Below, piece after piece: positions 25,770 through 33,435 of a stretch of 64,000 bases of DNA (position 1 is the stretch's first letter; each line of letters opens with the position of its first letter). The DNA is taken from contig DJEU01000065.1 of assembly GCA_002431395.1 (NCBI GenBank), positions 67,028-131,027 of the forward strand, in the 5' to 3' direction. The stretch comes from Lachnoclostridium sp. UBA5890 (GTDB taxonomy: Bacteria > Bacillota > Clostridia > Lachnospirales > Lachnospiraceae). The translations under genes and the position numbers were made by a program. The notes below the pieces were generated by a model. It was given only the letters and a program-made list of their open reading frames with translations, ran no database searches and was not told the DNA's origin.

Positions 25770-26345
25770 CTATCGAAATGTAATCTCACCGGTCTTGCTG
25801 TCCATCGCATCTACGATTGCGAGAGATTCGAGCTGAACCCCTTTTTCACGGATTCTCTTACCACCTTCCTGGAATCCTTTTTCCACCGCAATACCGATTC
25901 CTTCGACAGTTGCCCCGGCGCTCTGGACAAGATCAATCAGCCCTTCCAGCGCACAGCCATTGGCAAGGAAATCATCGATCAAAAGAATGTGATCATCCTT
26001 TCCGATATATTTTTTAGAAACAATAACATCGTATACTTTCTTGTGAGTAAATGATTCTATCTTTGTAGAATAAACATCTCCATCTATATTGATACTTTGT
26101 GATTTTTTAGCAAACACAACCGGTACATGAAAATGCTGTGCCACGATACAAGCGATGCCGATTCCCGATGCCTCGATCGTCAAAATCTTATTGATCGGCT
26201 TATCCGCAAACAACCGCTTAAACTCTTTTCCCATCTCGTTAAACAGATCTGTGTCCATCTGATGATTCAAAAAACTGTCAACCTTTAAGACATTGCCCTC
26301 TTTCACGATTCCATCTTTTCGAATTCGTTCTTCTAATAATTTCAT
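25770..26345 (-). CDS. xpt: Xanthine phosphoribosyltransferase
   Basis: Cytosolic purine salvage enzyme converting xanthine and PRPP to XMP. At 191 residues it has the family's standard size. It carries the PRPP-binding motif ILLIDDFLANGCA (near 123-135) and the N-terminal pattern VLKVDSFLNHQMD. The ATG at 26345 is preceded by GGAGAAGAGAG; longer readings add residues foreign to the family. It forms an operon with pbuX. The leader is only about 50 bases long and holds no purine aptamer, unlike Bacillus xpt-pbuX. Confidence 0.95.
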   Translation of the reverse strand: MKLLEERIRKDGIVKEGNVLKVDSFLNHQMDTDLFNEMGKEFKRLFADKPINKILTIEASGIGIACIVAQHFHVPVVFAKKSQSINIDGDVYSTKIESFTHKKVYDVIVSKKYIGKDDHILLIDDFLANGCALEGLIDLVQSAGATVEGIGIAVEKGFQEGGKRIREKGVQLESLAIVDAMDSKTGEITFR

Positions 26346-26398
26346 AATCTCTCTTCTCCATTCTGAAACTTTTCGCTTTCGCAAGATATTATGAATTT

Positions 26399-26427
26399 AT
26401 TATACAAAAATAACGGTCAAACAACAA
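26399..26427 (-). promoter_or_regulatory. Promoter of xpt-pbuX
   Basis: On the - strand TTGTTG (26422-26427), a 17-base spacer and a perfect TATAAT (26399-26404), about 54 bases before xpt. Confidence 0.7.
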
Positions 26428-26432
26428 CCCTT

Positions 26433-27779
26433 TTATTCCTTTTTTTCCTGAATCATTGGTCTTAATTTCCGGATACAATAAGTATAAGCCGGAATTAAGA
26501 AAATATCAGCGAGAATCCACGCAATCGGGCTGGCAAGACAAGCTGCTACAAAACCAAAACGTTCTACAAATCCAAACCCGACGATACTTCGTCCGACCAT
26601 CTCTGCCACACCGGCAAAGATGGCAAGTTTTCCAAAACCAAGTCCCTGAATAGCAAATCGGATAATATTAACAAGTGCCAACGGGATAAAAAACAAACTA
26701 TTGATAACCAAAAGTTTTGCTACATTTGCTATTATTTCTACTTCTGTAGAATCCACAAAGAGCAGGGCAAAACTCTTTCCGAATAAAATCATCACAATGG
26801 CTGCGACAACGCTGTAACCAGCTGCCACAAAACTGCATTGCACCATTCCTTTGGTGACACGATCCAGTTTTCCGGCGCCGAGATTTTGTCCGGCATACGT
26901 TGCCATCGTCGAACCAAACGCATCAAATGGGCAGCAAAAAAACATACTCAGTTTTCCGCCGGCAGTCATAGAGGCGACCACGACAGAACCCAGTCCATTG
27001 ACCGCCGTCTGCAGGATGACGCTTCCGATTGCGGTGATTGAATACTGCAGCCCCATCGGGATTCCCATGCTGCAAAGTCTTGCTACAAAATGTCCACGCC
27101 ATCTCCATTCCTCACCATGCACGCGGAGAATCGGGAACTTTTTGATCAAATAGATCAAACAGCACACACCGGAGATCGCCTGTGCCAGAACAGTCGCTCC
27201 TGCCGCACCAGCCACGCCAAGGTGCATTCCGGCGATGGCGATGATATCGAAAGCAATATTCAAAACCGATGAGATTACCAAAAAGATAAGCGGACTCTTG
27301 CTGTCGCCGAGAGAGCGCATAATACCGGAAAGCAGGTTATAAAGGTAGGTAACCGGAATTCCGATGAAAATAACGATAATATACGCATAGGATGCATCAA
27401 ATATATCTGCCGGTGTATCCATCCACACCAGAATATTACGACAGAGCAGGCTGACTGTAACCGTCATCACAACAGCAAAAATAATTGACAGCCAGACACT
27501 GTTTGCCACATAGTAACGTAACTGTTTTTCATCTTTTGCTCCGAATTTCTGCGCAACCGGGATAGCAAATCCATTGCACACTCCCATACAGAAACCGATG
27601 ATCATAAAATTTATCGAACCGGTGGCACCCACAGCCGCGAGAGCCGATGCGCCTAAAAATCGTCCAACGATAATCATATCAACCAAATTGTAAAACTGCT
27701 GAAACAACATTCCGAAAAAAAGCGGAATCGCAAAGCCTAAAATCAAGCGGATCGGGGATCCCTTTGTCATGTCTTTCAT
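26433..27779 (-). CDS. MATE-family multidrug/toxin exporter
   Basis: Integral membrane antiporter of 448 residues with 12 predicted helices in two MatE halves. The start MTKGSPIRLILGFAIPLFFG and the motif NLVDMIIVGRFLGASALAAV are diagnostic of the DinF/NorM-like Clostridia group. It has its own promoter (27816-27844) and a short leader without a riboswitch-like fold. The substrate cannot be inferred. A second, less similar MATE gene occurs at 58930. Confidence 0.92.
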   Translation of the reverse strand: MKDMTKGSPIRLILGFAIPLFFGMLFQQFYNLVDMIIVGRFLGASALAAVGATGSINFMIIGFCMGVCNGFAIPVAQKFGAKDEKQLRYYVANSVWLSIIFAVVMTVTVSLLCRNILVWMDTPADIFDASYAYIIVIFIGIPVTYLYNLLSGIMRSLGDSKSPLIFLVISSVLNIAFDIIAIAGMHLGVAGAAGATVLAQAISGVCCLIYLIKKFPILRVHGEEWRWRGHFVARLCSMGIPMGLQYSITAIGSVILQTAVNGLGSVVVASMTAGGKLSMFFCCPFDAFGSTMATYAGQNLGAGKLDRVTKGMVQCSFVAAGYSVVAAIVMILFGKSFALLFVDSTEVEIIANVAKLLVINSLFFIPLALVNIIRFAIQGLGFGKLAIFAGVAEMVGRSIVGFGFVERFGFVAACLASPIAWILADIFLIPAYTYCIRKLRPMIQEKKE

Positions 27780-27815
27780 GTGTGTGCCTCCTTCATTTTT
27801 CTAAATTGCTGTAAC

Positions 27816-27844
27816 AGTATACAAAAAAATTTTTCGCTTGTAAA
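27816..27844 (-). promoter_or_regulatory. Promoter of the first MATE exporter gene
   Basis: On the - strand TTTACA (27839-27844), 17-base spacer, TATACT (27816-27821), about 37 bases before the start codon. Confidence 0.75.
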
Positions 27845-27901
27845 GAAAAATTCTCAATTTTATATTTATTTAATCTATCTAACCATTTCGTTATCAAATT
27901 C

Positions 27902-28648
27902 TTACCGCCAGCTTTTCGGAAATACATACCCTTCCCGGCTGGCTAACGTATCAAACCGATACCCTTTTTCCTTGATCAGTTCAAGGATTTCCGGCAATAC
28001 AGCCGCTGTATTTTTCATCGCATTGGAATCATGAAGCAGAATAATAGGATCATCATACTTATCCAGATCTTTTTTTACATTTTGGTAGATGCTTGCCATC
28101 GGAACTCCCATGGCGACGGAATCCTCACCCGATACATTCCAGTCAAAACTCGTGATTTTCTGTCGTTGCAGTTCTTCCATCAGATCATCCACGATCGGAC
28201 ACACATAACCATTGTTACTCCCCCAAGGAAAACGATGCAGAGAAACCGGCTTCCCAATTACCTCCTCAATCCTCGCCTTACATTTTTCAAAATCATTCCA
28301 GAAATACTCCTTATTGCAGTACATTTCATCCTTTTTATGACAATATGTATGTACTCCGACACTGTGTCCTTCCTCAATCTCACGCTTTACGATTTTCTCG
28401 CGCTCTTCCGTAATTTCCTCTCCGATCAAAAAGAAGGTCGCTTTGGCATCGTATTTTTTTAATGTATCCAAAATCCCCGGCGTAATTTCACTTGGTCCAT
28501 CATCAAATGTCACATAAGCGATTTTCTCTTCCGGCTGCGGTACCATTACCGTTACATTTTCTACTTTTGTAGAGCTATTTTTCTGCCATTGCCACGCGAT
28601 CAGCACCAAAAGGGCTGCTACACCAAGACCATACAATACTCGTTTCAT
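27902..28648 (-). CDS. Polysaccharide deacetylase (NodB domain), membrane-anchored
   Basis: An extracytoplasmic metal-dependent de-N-acetylase, 248 residues, with one N-terminal transmembrane segment (VLYGLGVAALLVLIAWQW). NodB motifs are present: motif 1 YVTFDDGPS (metal and base Asp), motif 2 VGVHTYCH (HxxxH metal ligands), and motif 3 RFPWGSNNG. Substrates of this family include peptidoglycan GlcNAc/MurNAc and chitin oligomers; the size and membrane anchor suggest a peptidoglycan role. It is a single gene between the MATE gene and the sugar ABC operon terminator. Confidence 0.9.
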   Translation of the reverse strand: MKRVLYGLGVAALLVLIAWQWQKNSSTKVENVTVMVPQPEEKIAYVTFDDGPSEITPGILDTLKKYDAKATFFLIGEEITEEREKIVKREIEEGHSVGVHTYCHKKDEMYCNKEYFWNDFEKCKARIEEVIGKPVSLHRFPWGSNNGYVCPIVDDLMEELQRQKITSFDWNVSGEDSVAMGVPMASIYQNVKKDLDKYDDPIILLHDSNAMKNTAAVLPEILELIKEKGYRFDTLASREGYVFPKSWR

Positions 28649-28701
28649 ATTTTTCGCCTCACATTTTGCAAAATTCTCCTATTATTACTGTATGCGGAAA
28701 T

Positions 28702-28756
28702 AAAAAAAACGTGAAAAGAGCCACTCTGCTTCACGACTACAGAGCGGCTCCATTCA
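28702..28756 (-). terminator. Intrinsic terminator of the cellobiose ABC operon
   Basis: A long stem (28711-28728 with 28740-28756, core GAGCC[G/A]CTCTG) followed on the - strand by eight T. It lies 40 bases past the last permease gene. Confidence 0.92.
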
Positions 28757-28795
28757 CAACATATTTTACTATATATTTACCAAAGAATTCGCAAT

Positions 28796-29698
28796 TTAAC
28801 CTTTTACAGATCCAAGTGCTACACCACGGATGATAAACTTCGATAAGCAGAGGTATACGATGATCAATGGAATGATTGCAATACCAAGTACCATATATAC
28901 TTTACCTAAGTCAAAGTTACCATTTGCCTCGGCGTTGAGGCCGGCGATAACAAGTGGAAGTGTTGCATTTTTGCTGTTTGTATCCATCAGCAGCTGTGGA
29001 AGGAAGTAATTGTTCCAGGATGCTACAAACTGGAAGATCAACTGTACTGCCATTGCCGGTTTCAAGATCGGCATTGCCACAAAGTTAAAGATGTAAAATT
29101 CATGTCCACCATCGATTCGACCTGCTTCTACGATCTCCATCGGGAGAGAACTCTCCATATACTGCTTGATAAAGAAGAATACACCCGGTGCTGCCAAAGT
29201 AGGGAAAATCAATGGAAGAAGATGATTGTACAATCCTACGGATTTTACAAGATCTACATATCCAAGTGCAGATACCTGAGTCGGTACCATCAAAACAAAC
29301 ATGATAGCGATAAACGCTGCTTTTTTCAAACGGAAATCATATGCATACAAACCATACGCTGTAAGGGCTGCGATATATACACTTCCTACGCAGGTAATGG
29401 CTGCTACGATAAAACTGTTTCCCATCGCCTGAATAACCGGTTTGTTTGGATCATTCAGTGCATTTTTCAAGTTCGTCATAAAGTTCGAACCAGGAATCAA
29501 GTTAAATGTACTTGTCAATGTTGCATGGTCTTTTGTCAAATTGATCAAAAGAGTAACAAACGGGAAAAGTGCTATGATACAAACTAGGATCAGCACAACA
29601 TATGCAACGATACGACGGAAAATCAAGATACGATGTCCGCGTTTTTCCTGTGCTGTTAATTCTGCACCTCCGGCAATATCATCATGAACTGCTGCCAT
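28796..29698 (-). CDS. Sugar ABC transporter permease, MalG type
   Basis: The second permease of a carbohydrate uptake 1 (CUT1) importer, 300 residues with six membrane helices. The EAA loop (EAGRIDGGHEFYIFNFVAMPIL) contacts the ATPase. The start at 29698 has GGGAG 9 bases upstream and lies 4 bases past the MalF-type stop; an upstream ATG lacks a ribosome site. The operon contains no ATPase gene, so a shared MsmK/UgpC-type ATPase elsewhere in the genome is expected. Context suggests cellobiose or cello-oligosaccharides. Confidence 0.92.
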   Translation of the reverse strand: MAAVHDDIAGGAELTAQEKRGHRILIFRRIVAYVVLILVCIIALFPFVTLLINLTKDHATLTSTFNLIPGSNFMTNLKNALNDPNKPVIQAMGNSFIVAAITCVGSVYIAALTAYGLYAYDFRLKKAAFIAIMFVLMVPTQVSALGYVDLVKSVGLYNHLLPLIFPTLAAPGVFFFIKQYMESSLPMEIVEAGRIDGGHEFYIFNFVAMPILKPAMAVQLIFQFVASWNNYFLPQLLMDTNSKNATLPLVIAGLNAEANGNFDLGKVYMVLGIAIIPLIIVYLCLSKFIIRGVALGSVKG

Positions 29699-29702
29699 AT
29701 CG

Positions 29703-30653
29703 TCACGCTCCCTTCTTCGCATTTTTCAATGCTTTTTTCTGTGCTTTTTTATTTGCTCTCGCTTCTTTGTCATCATCACTTTCCATCAGTTTAAACAAGA
29801 AGATACCGATGATACCTGCTACAAAGAACAATACAACGGACTCTGTCGCAGCAAATCCGACGTCTGCGGAACCGCTGATTCCATTACTGATGTCCATAAC
29901 AACGGTCTTTGCGACTTCGTTTGGTCCACCATTTTTAACCAAAAGGTTTGGAATATCGAACATCTGCAGACCACCGATCATAGATGTTACCATTACATAT
30001 AACATAATCGGCTTCAACATAGGAAGCGTAATTTTCTTAAACTGTTGTCCTGCACTGGCTCCATCGATTGAAGAAGCTTCATACAGTGCCGGGTCAATTC
30101 CCATAATACCGGCCATCAAAAGAATTGTCGTATTTCCTGTCCACATGATAAAGTTGATAAACGCGATCAACAGGCGGATACTCCACTCATCTTCCAGGAA
30201 ATTGAATGCTGTGCCAAATATCTGGTTTACCGGGCCGGTTACTGCAAACAATGTTGCAAACAACACGGCTACGGATGATGCCATCAACATATTTGGTAGA
30301 TACAAAATAACTTTTACTGCTCCTGTTCCCTTTAATTTAAGTCTCAAATCTGTAAACCAGGAAGCAAATAATAAGGAAATCAAAATCTGTGGGATAAATC
30401 CGAGTAACCACAGTAAAAATGTATTACCGAAATACTTCAGAATCTGTCCTTCTGTAAACACTTTCACATAATTATCAAATCCTACAAATTGTACTACGGT
30501 GTCAAATAAATCCTCATACTTTGAGAAAAAGCTGTTATAAAACGTCATAATCAACGGATATAAATTGAAGATGCCATAAGCGATAAAGAATGGCAATATG
30601 AAAATGAGACCCCATTTTCCATATTTCAATTTATGAGGGCGTTGGTATTTCAT
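29703..30653 (-). CDS. Sugar ABC transporter permease, MalF type
   Basis: The first permease of the CUT1 importer, 316 residues, with six helices and the EAA motif (YEASSIDGASAGQQFKKITLPM). The ATG at 30653 follows GGGGGATTTTAAG; the longer reading from 30707 lies partly in the terminator-like hairpin and is rejected. The C-terminus is very rich in Lys and Ala. Translation follows closely after the attenuator at 30685-30720, so expression should be below that of the binding protein. Confidence 0.92.
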   Translation of the reverse strand: MKYQRPHKLKYGKWGLIFILPFFIAYGIFNLYPLIMTFYNSFFSKYEDLFDTVVQFVGFDNYVKVFTEGQILKYFGNTFLLWLLGFIPQILISLLFASWFTDLRLKLKGTGAVKVILYLPNMLMASSVAVLFATLFAVTGPVNQIFGTAFNFLEDEWSIRLLIAFINFIMWTGNTTILLMAGIMGIDPALYEASSIDGASAGQQFKKITLPMLKPIMLYVMVTSMIGGLQMFDIPNLLVKNGGPNEVAKTVVMDISNGISGSADVGFAATESVVLFFVAGIIGIFLFKLMESDDDKEARANKKAQKKALKNAKKGA

Positions 30654-30684
30654 CTTAAAATCCCCCTTTCCACCTGCTTTTTTG

Positions 30685-30720
30685 TAAAGAAAAAGCGGGG
30701 CAGGCACTTTCCTGCCCCAC
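30685..30720 (-). terminator. Intercistronic attenuator between binding protein and permeases
   Basis: Arms 30695-30704 and 30711-30720 (GGGGCAGG/CCTGCCCC core) with a 6-base loop, followed on the - strand by CTTTTTCTTT. It is an intrinsic terminator placed inside the operon. This arrangement is common in binding-protein operons, where partial read-through gives excess binding protein. Confidence 0.85.
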
Positions 30721-30746
30721 TCATCATTTTATCAGTTACTTTACTA

Positions 30747-32162
30747 TTACTCTGCTTTCAAAGCTGGGTACTGTTTTGTAACAAGTTTCTTCCAGTTTGC
30801 AATTGCTTCATCTTTAGAGCATTTTCCATTGTAGTAATCTTTCATAGCGGTCATCAAGTTCTCGATGCAACCCTGATCATAAGGAGATACGTTGCTGCAA
30901 TCGATCTTATCAGCTGCTGCAGAAAGTGTTTCTACAAGTGACTGTCCACCAAGGAAGTCAGATGTTACGCCATCGCTCTTAAGTTTTTCATTAGCCGCTT
31001 TGTTGTTTACAAAGTCCTGAGTATCTTTGCTGATGTTGTACATGATGTCCTGGTCACAGCAAAGTTTCTGCATAATGTCTTTTACAAGTGCTGCGTTGTC
31101 TGTGCCTGTAGCGCCACAGATGAAGGAACCGCCCCAGTTGAAGGACTGTGGTCCTGTACATACTGCCCAGTCGCCATAGCTTCCGCCTGCTTCGAATGTT
31201 CCATCGTCGTTTTTCTTAGCTCCGGAACCTTCTGCCATGGAGAAGTTAATGCCCCAAGCTGGCATGAAGTAACCAAATACGTTACCATCTTTACCCATTC
31301 CTGCGGTCCAGTCTTTTGCCCACAAGGATGTTTTCTTGTTGTATCCGTTATCTGTGTACTCTTTTGTCTTGTCAATCCAGTTTTCGATGCTGGAATCCAA
31401 CTGAAGAGTCTTGTCATCGCTTACAAATTTCTGGCTTACGTTGTTAGAGAATACACGAAGTGCATCATCAAATCCGGAAAGCATTGTAATCTTGCCTTTG
31501 GATTTTTCTTTTACAGTAGCTGCTGCTGCATCAAATTTATCCCAGTCGCTCAACTGCTCCTGAATCTTTGCTGGATCATCTGTTCCGAAGATCTGTTTTG
31601 CATAAGAACGTCTGTAAACAAATCCACCTGGGCAGCCCTGCCATGATACTCCACGGAGAACTCCGTCAGCTCCTGTAGCAGCCTGTTTTGTGTAGTCATA
31701 CATCTGTGACATGTCATCATCTGTCAAGCCAAGTGCTTTTACATCTACAGCTTTGTCTGTATTTGTGTACTTGTTAACATAGTCCATCTCACAAAGGAAC
31801 ATATCTACTTTGTCATCTGCACTTGCAGAATCCTGAGCTTTCAATGCTGCATCCAGTTTGTCCTGATAGTTGTTTCCTTCATTTGCATTCTGAATGAAGT
31901 TTACTTTTACATCTCCGATTGATTTTGTACTCTTGTCATAGTCTGGATAGTATTTTTCGAAACGTGAACTAAATTCATCATTCCAAACATAAATGTTTAA
32001 TACTTTTCCGCCGCCATCAGCAAGTGTTTCAACTTTTGCCGAATCACTACTGCTGCTTCCGCTGTTTGTGTTTGATGTTGTAGAATCAGATCCACCACAT
32101 CCTGTAAGACATCCTGCTACCATTGTTAATGAAAGAGCTAAAGCTAACCATTTTTTCCTCAT
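30747..32162 (-). CDS. Sugar-binding lipoprotein of the ABC importer
   Basis: Family 1 extracellular solute-binding protein, 471 residues. The lipobox is clear (LTMVAGCLTGCGGSD), followed by a Ser/Thr/Asn tether. The fold is recognisable by LNIYVWNDEFSSRFEKYYPD and by the aromatic-rich C-terminal lobe (WAVCTGPQSFNWGGSFIC). It would deliver a beta-glucoside such as cellobiose, judging from the adjacent phosphorylase. AGGAGGAATAATTTTT precedes the ATG. The lacI gene lies 56 bases upstream, with no obvious separate promoter. Confidence 0.92.
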   Translation of the reverse strand: MRKKWLALALSLTMVAGCLTGCGGSDSTTSNTNSGSSSSDSAKVETLADGGGKVLNIYVWNDEFSSRFEKYYPDYDKSTKSIGDVKVNFIQNANEGNNYQDKLDAALKAQDSASADDKVDMFLCEMDYVNKYTNTDKAVDVKALGLTDDDMSQMYDYTKQAATGADGVLRGVSWQGCPGGFVYRRSYAKQIFGTDDPAKIQEQLSDWDKFDAAAATVKEKSKGKITMLSGFDDALRVFSNNVSQKFVSDDKTLQLDSSIENWIDKTKEYTDNGYNKKTSLWAKDWTAGMGKDGNVFGYFMPAWGINFSMAEGSGAKKNDDGTFEAGGSYGDWAVCTGPQSFNWGGSFICGATGTDNAALVKDIMQKLCCDQDIMYNISKDTQDFVNNKAANEKLKSDGVTSDFLGGQSLVETLSAAADKIDCSNVSPYDQGCIENLMTAMKDYYNGKCSKDEAIANWKKLVTKQYPALKAE

Positions 32163-32218
32163 AAAAATTATTCCTCCTAATCCTTAATTTTTGTTTGTGA
32201 ATGGTTTCTGTATAATTA

Positions 32219-33226
32219 CTAAAGCCTCTTCACAGATCTTCCTTGTATCAACTCGCCCTGCACGACCAGCCGTTCAGTCAATGAAGTTTTTGGTTCTTCA
32301 ATGGCTTCCACTAACTTTCGCGCCGCTAACCTCCCGAGATCCTCTGTATTCTGCTTGTAGGTGGTTAATCTTGGTTCGATCACCTGCGAGATTCTCTGCC
32401 CGTCATATCCGACTACCGAAATGTCATCCGGCACGGATAATCCCTGGCTCTCGATTTCATTAAGTCCACCAACACAAGAGAAATCATCTGGATAAATGAT
32501 ACACGTCGGTCTGTTACTTAGCGTTAATAATTCATTTGTTATTCTGGCTGCACTCTCAGGATCATGATAGACACCTTCGCGCACCCATTCGTCTCTTACC
32601 GGAACATGTAAATCTTTCATCGTCCGATAGAAACTTCGAAGTCGATGTTCTGTTACACCGGAATCTGCACCATGTATGTAAGCGATGTCCCGATGCCCCA
32701 TACCGACAACATACTGAACGATTTCTTCCATTCCTGTCACATTATCAGATAAGATACTGCTTTTATTATGAAATGAATAGTCAATCGTCACAACAGGTAT
32801 TTCACCATTTACCAGTTCCAAAATCGCCTCATCCTCAAAATCCACACAGGCAATCACCACTCCGTCAACGCCTCGGTACTTGCTATGTTCGTAATACGAT
32901 AATTTGTTTTTACCAGCGTGTTGACTTATAAATGTAATGTCATACCCTTCCTCTTCTGCCCCCCGCCGGAAACTGTCCAGCACGTGGGAAAAATAGGAAT
33001 GTGTCAAGCCACAATTCGCTTTGTCTACGAAAAGCACTCCGATATTATAAGTACGATTCGTTTTCAATGCTCTTGCGGAGGAGTTAGGCAAATATCCAAG
33101 TTCTTTTGCCACTCGGCAAATCCTTTCCTTGGTCTCATCACTAATGTCGCCCCGATTGTTTAATGCCTTACTAACTGTTGCTATGGAAACATGACATTTG
33201 GATGAGATATCTTTCATCGATACCAT
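32219..33226 (-). CDS. LacI-family regulator of the cellobiose locus
   Basis: A 335-residue repressor: N-terminal HTH (MKDISSKCHVSIATVSKALN), hinge (NSSARALKTNRTYNIGVLF), then a periplasmic-binding-protein-like sugar domain. I favour the ATG at 33226, with GAGGG 6 bases upstream; an ATG two codons earlier is possible. It lies between the phosphorylase (divergent) and the ABC genes (downstream, same strand). Two copies of a 14-base operator-like sequence lie just downstream of the predicted transcription starts of lacI and of the phosphorylase gene, implying control of both by this protein. Confidence 0.92.
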   Translation of the reverse strand: MVSMKDISSKCHVSIATVSKALNNRGDISDETKERICRVAKELGYLPNSSARALKTNRTYNIGVLFVDKANCGLTHSYFSHVLDSFRRGAEEEGYDITFISQHAGKNKLSYYEHSKYRGVDGVVIACVDFEDEAILELVNGEIPVVTIDYSFHNKSSILSDNVTGMEEIVQYVVGMGHRDIAYIHGADSGVTEHRLRSFYRTMKDLHVPVRDEWVREGVYHDPESAARITNELLTLSNRPTCIIYPDDFSCVGGLNEIESQGLSVPDDISVVGYDGQRISQVIEPRLTTYKQNTEDLGRLAARKLVEAIEEPKTSLTERLVVQGELIQGRSVKRL

Positions 33227-33248
33227 TGCCATCCCTCACATCTTCCTT

Positions 33249-33262
33249 AATCGTTTTCGTAG
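33249..33262. promoter_or_regulatory. LacI-type operator at the lacI promoter
   Basis: AATCGTTTTCGTAG, identical to bases 33381-33394, positioned just downstream of the predicted lacI start of transcription. It has the central CG of LacI-family operators but a weaker left arm. It suggests autorepression. Confidence 0.65.
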
Positions 33263-33266
33263 TTTA

Positions 33267-33295
33267 AGATTATCACACATTTCACAAATAGTCAA
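33267..33295 (-). promoter_or_regulatory. Promoter of lacI (and possibly the ABC operon)
   Basis: On the - strand TTGACT (33290-33295), 17-base spacer, TAATCT (33267-33272). The operator copy at 33249 directly follows. Confidence 0.6.
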
Positions 33296-33338
33296 TACAT
33301 TTTTTTATTTTTTTGTTCAAAAGTTACAAAAACAGTTC

Positions 33339-33367
33339 TTGCAATTCTTTCAAATATCCGATATAAT
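33339..33367 (+). promoter_or_regulatory. Promoter of the GH94 phosphorylase gene
   Basis: TTGCAA (33339-33344), 17-base spacer, perfect TATAAT (33362-33367), about 69 bases before the start codon. The operator at 33377 lies immediately downstream, at about +3 to +18. Confidence 0.85.
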
Positions 33368-33376
33368 GTACTTATC

Positions 33377-33392
33377 ACGAAATCGTTTTCGT
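33377..33392. promoter_or_regulatory. LacI-type operator at the phosphorylase promoter
   Basis: ACGAAATCGTTTTCGT: arms ACGAAA and TTTCGT around a CG centre. It overlaps the 14-base direct repeat also found at the lacI promoter. Its place just after the start of transcription suits repression by blocking. Confidence 0.75.
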
Positions 33393-33435
33393 AGAATTTT
33401 TCATAAAGATTTTACAAAACTGAAGGAGGTTCCCT

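Noticed and set aside
26346..26432. Purine riboswitch upstream of xpt-pbuX, expected from Bacillus
   Set aside because: The leader between the promoter and xpt is only about 50 bases and contains no three-way-junction aptamer consensus; the next gene ends directly upstream.
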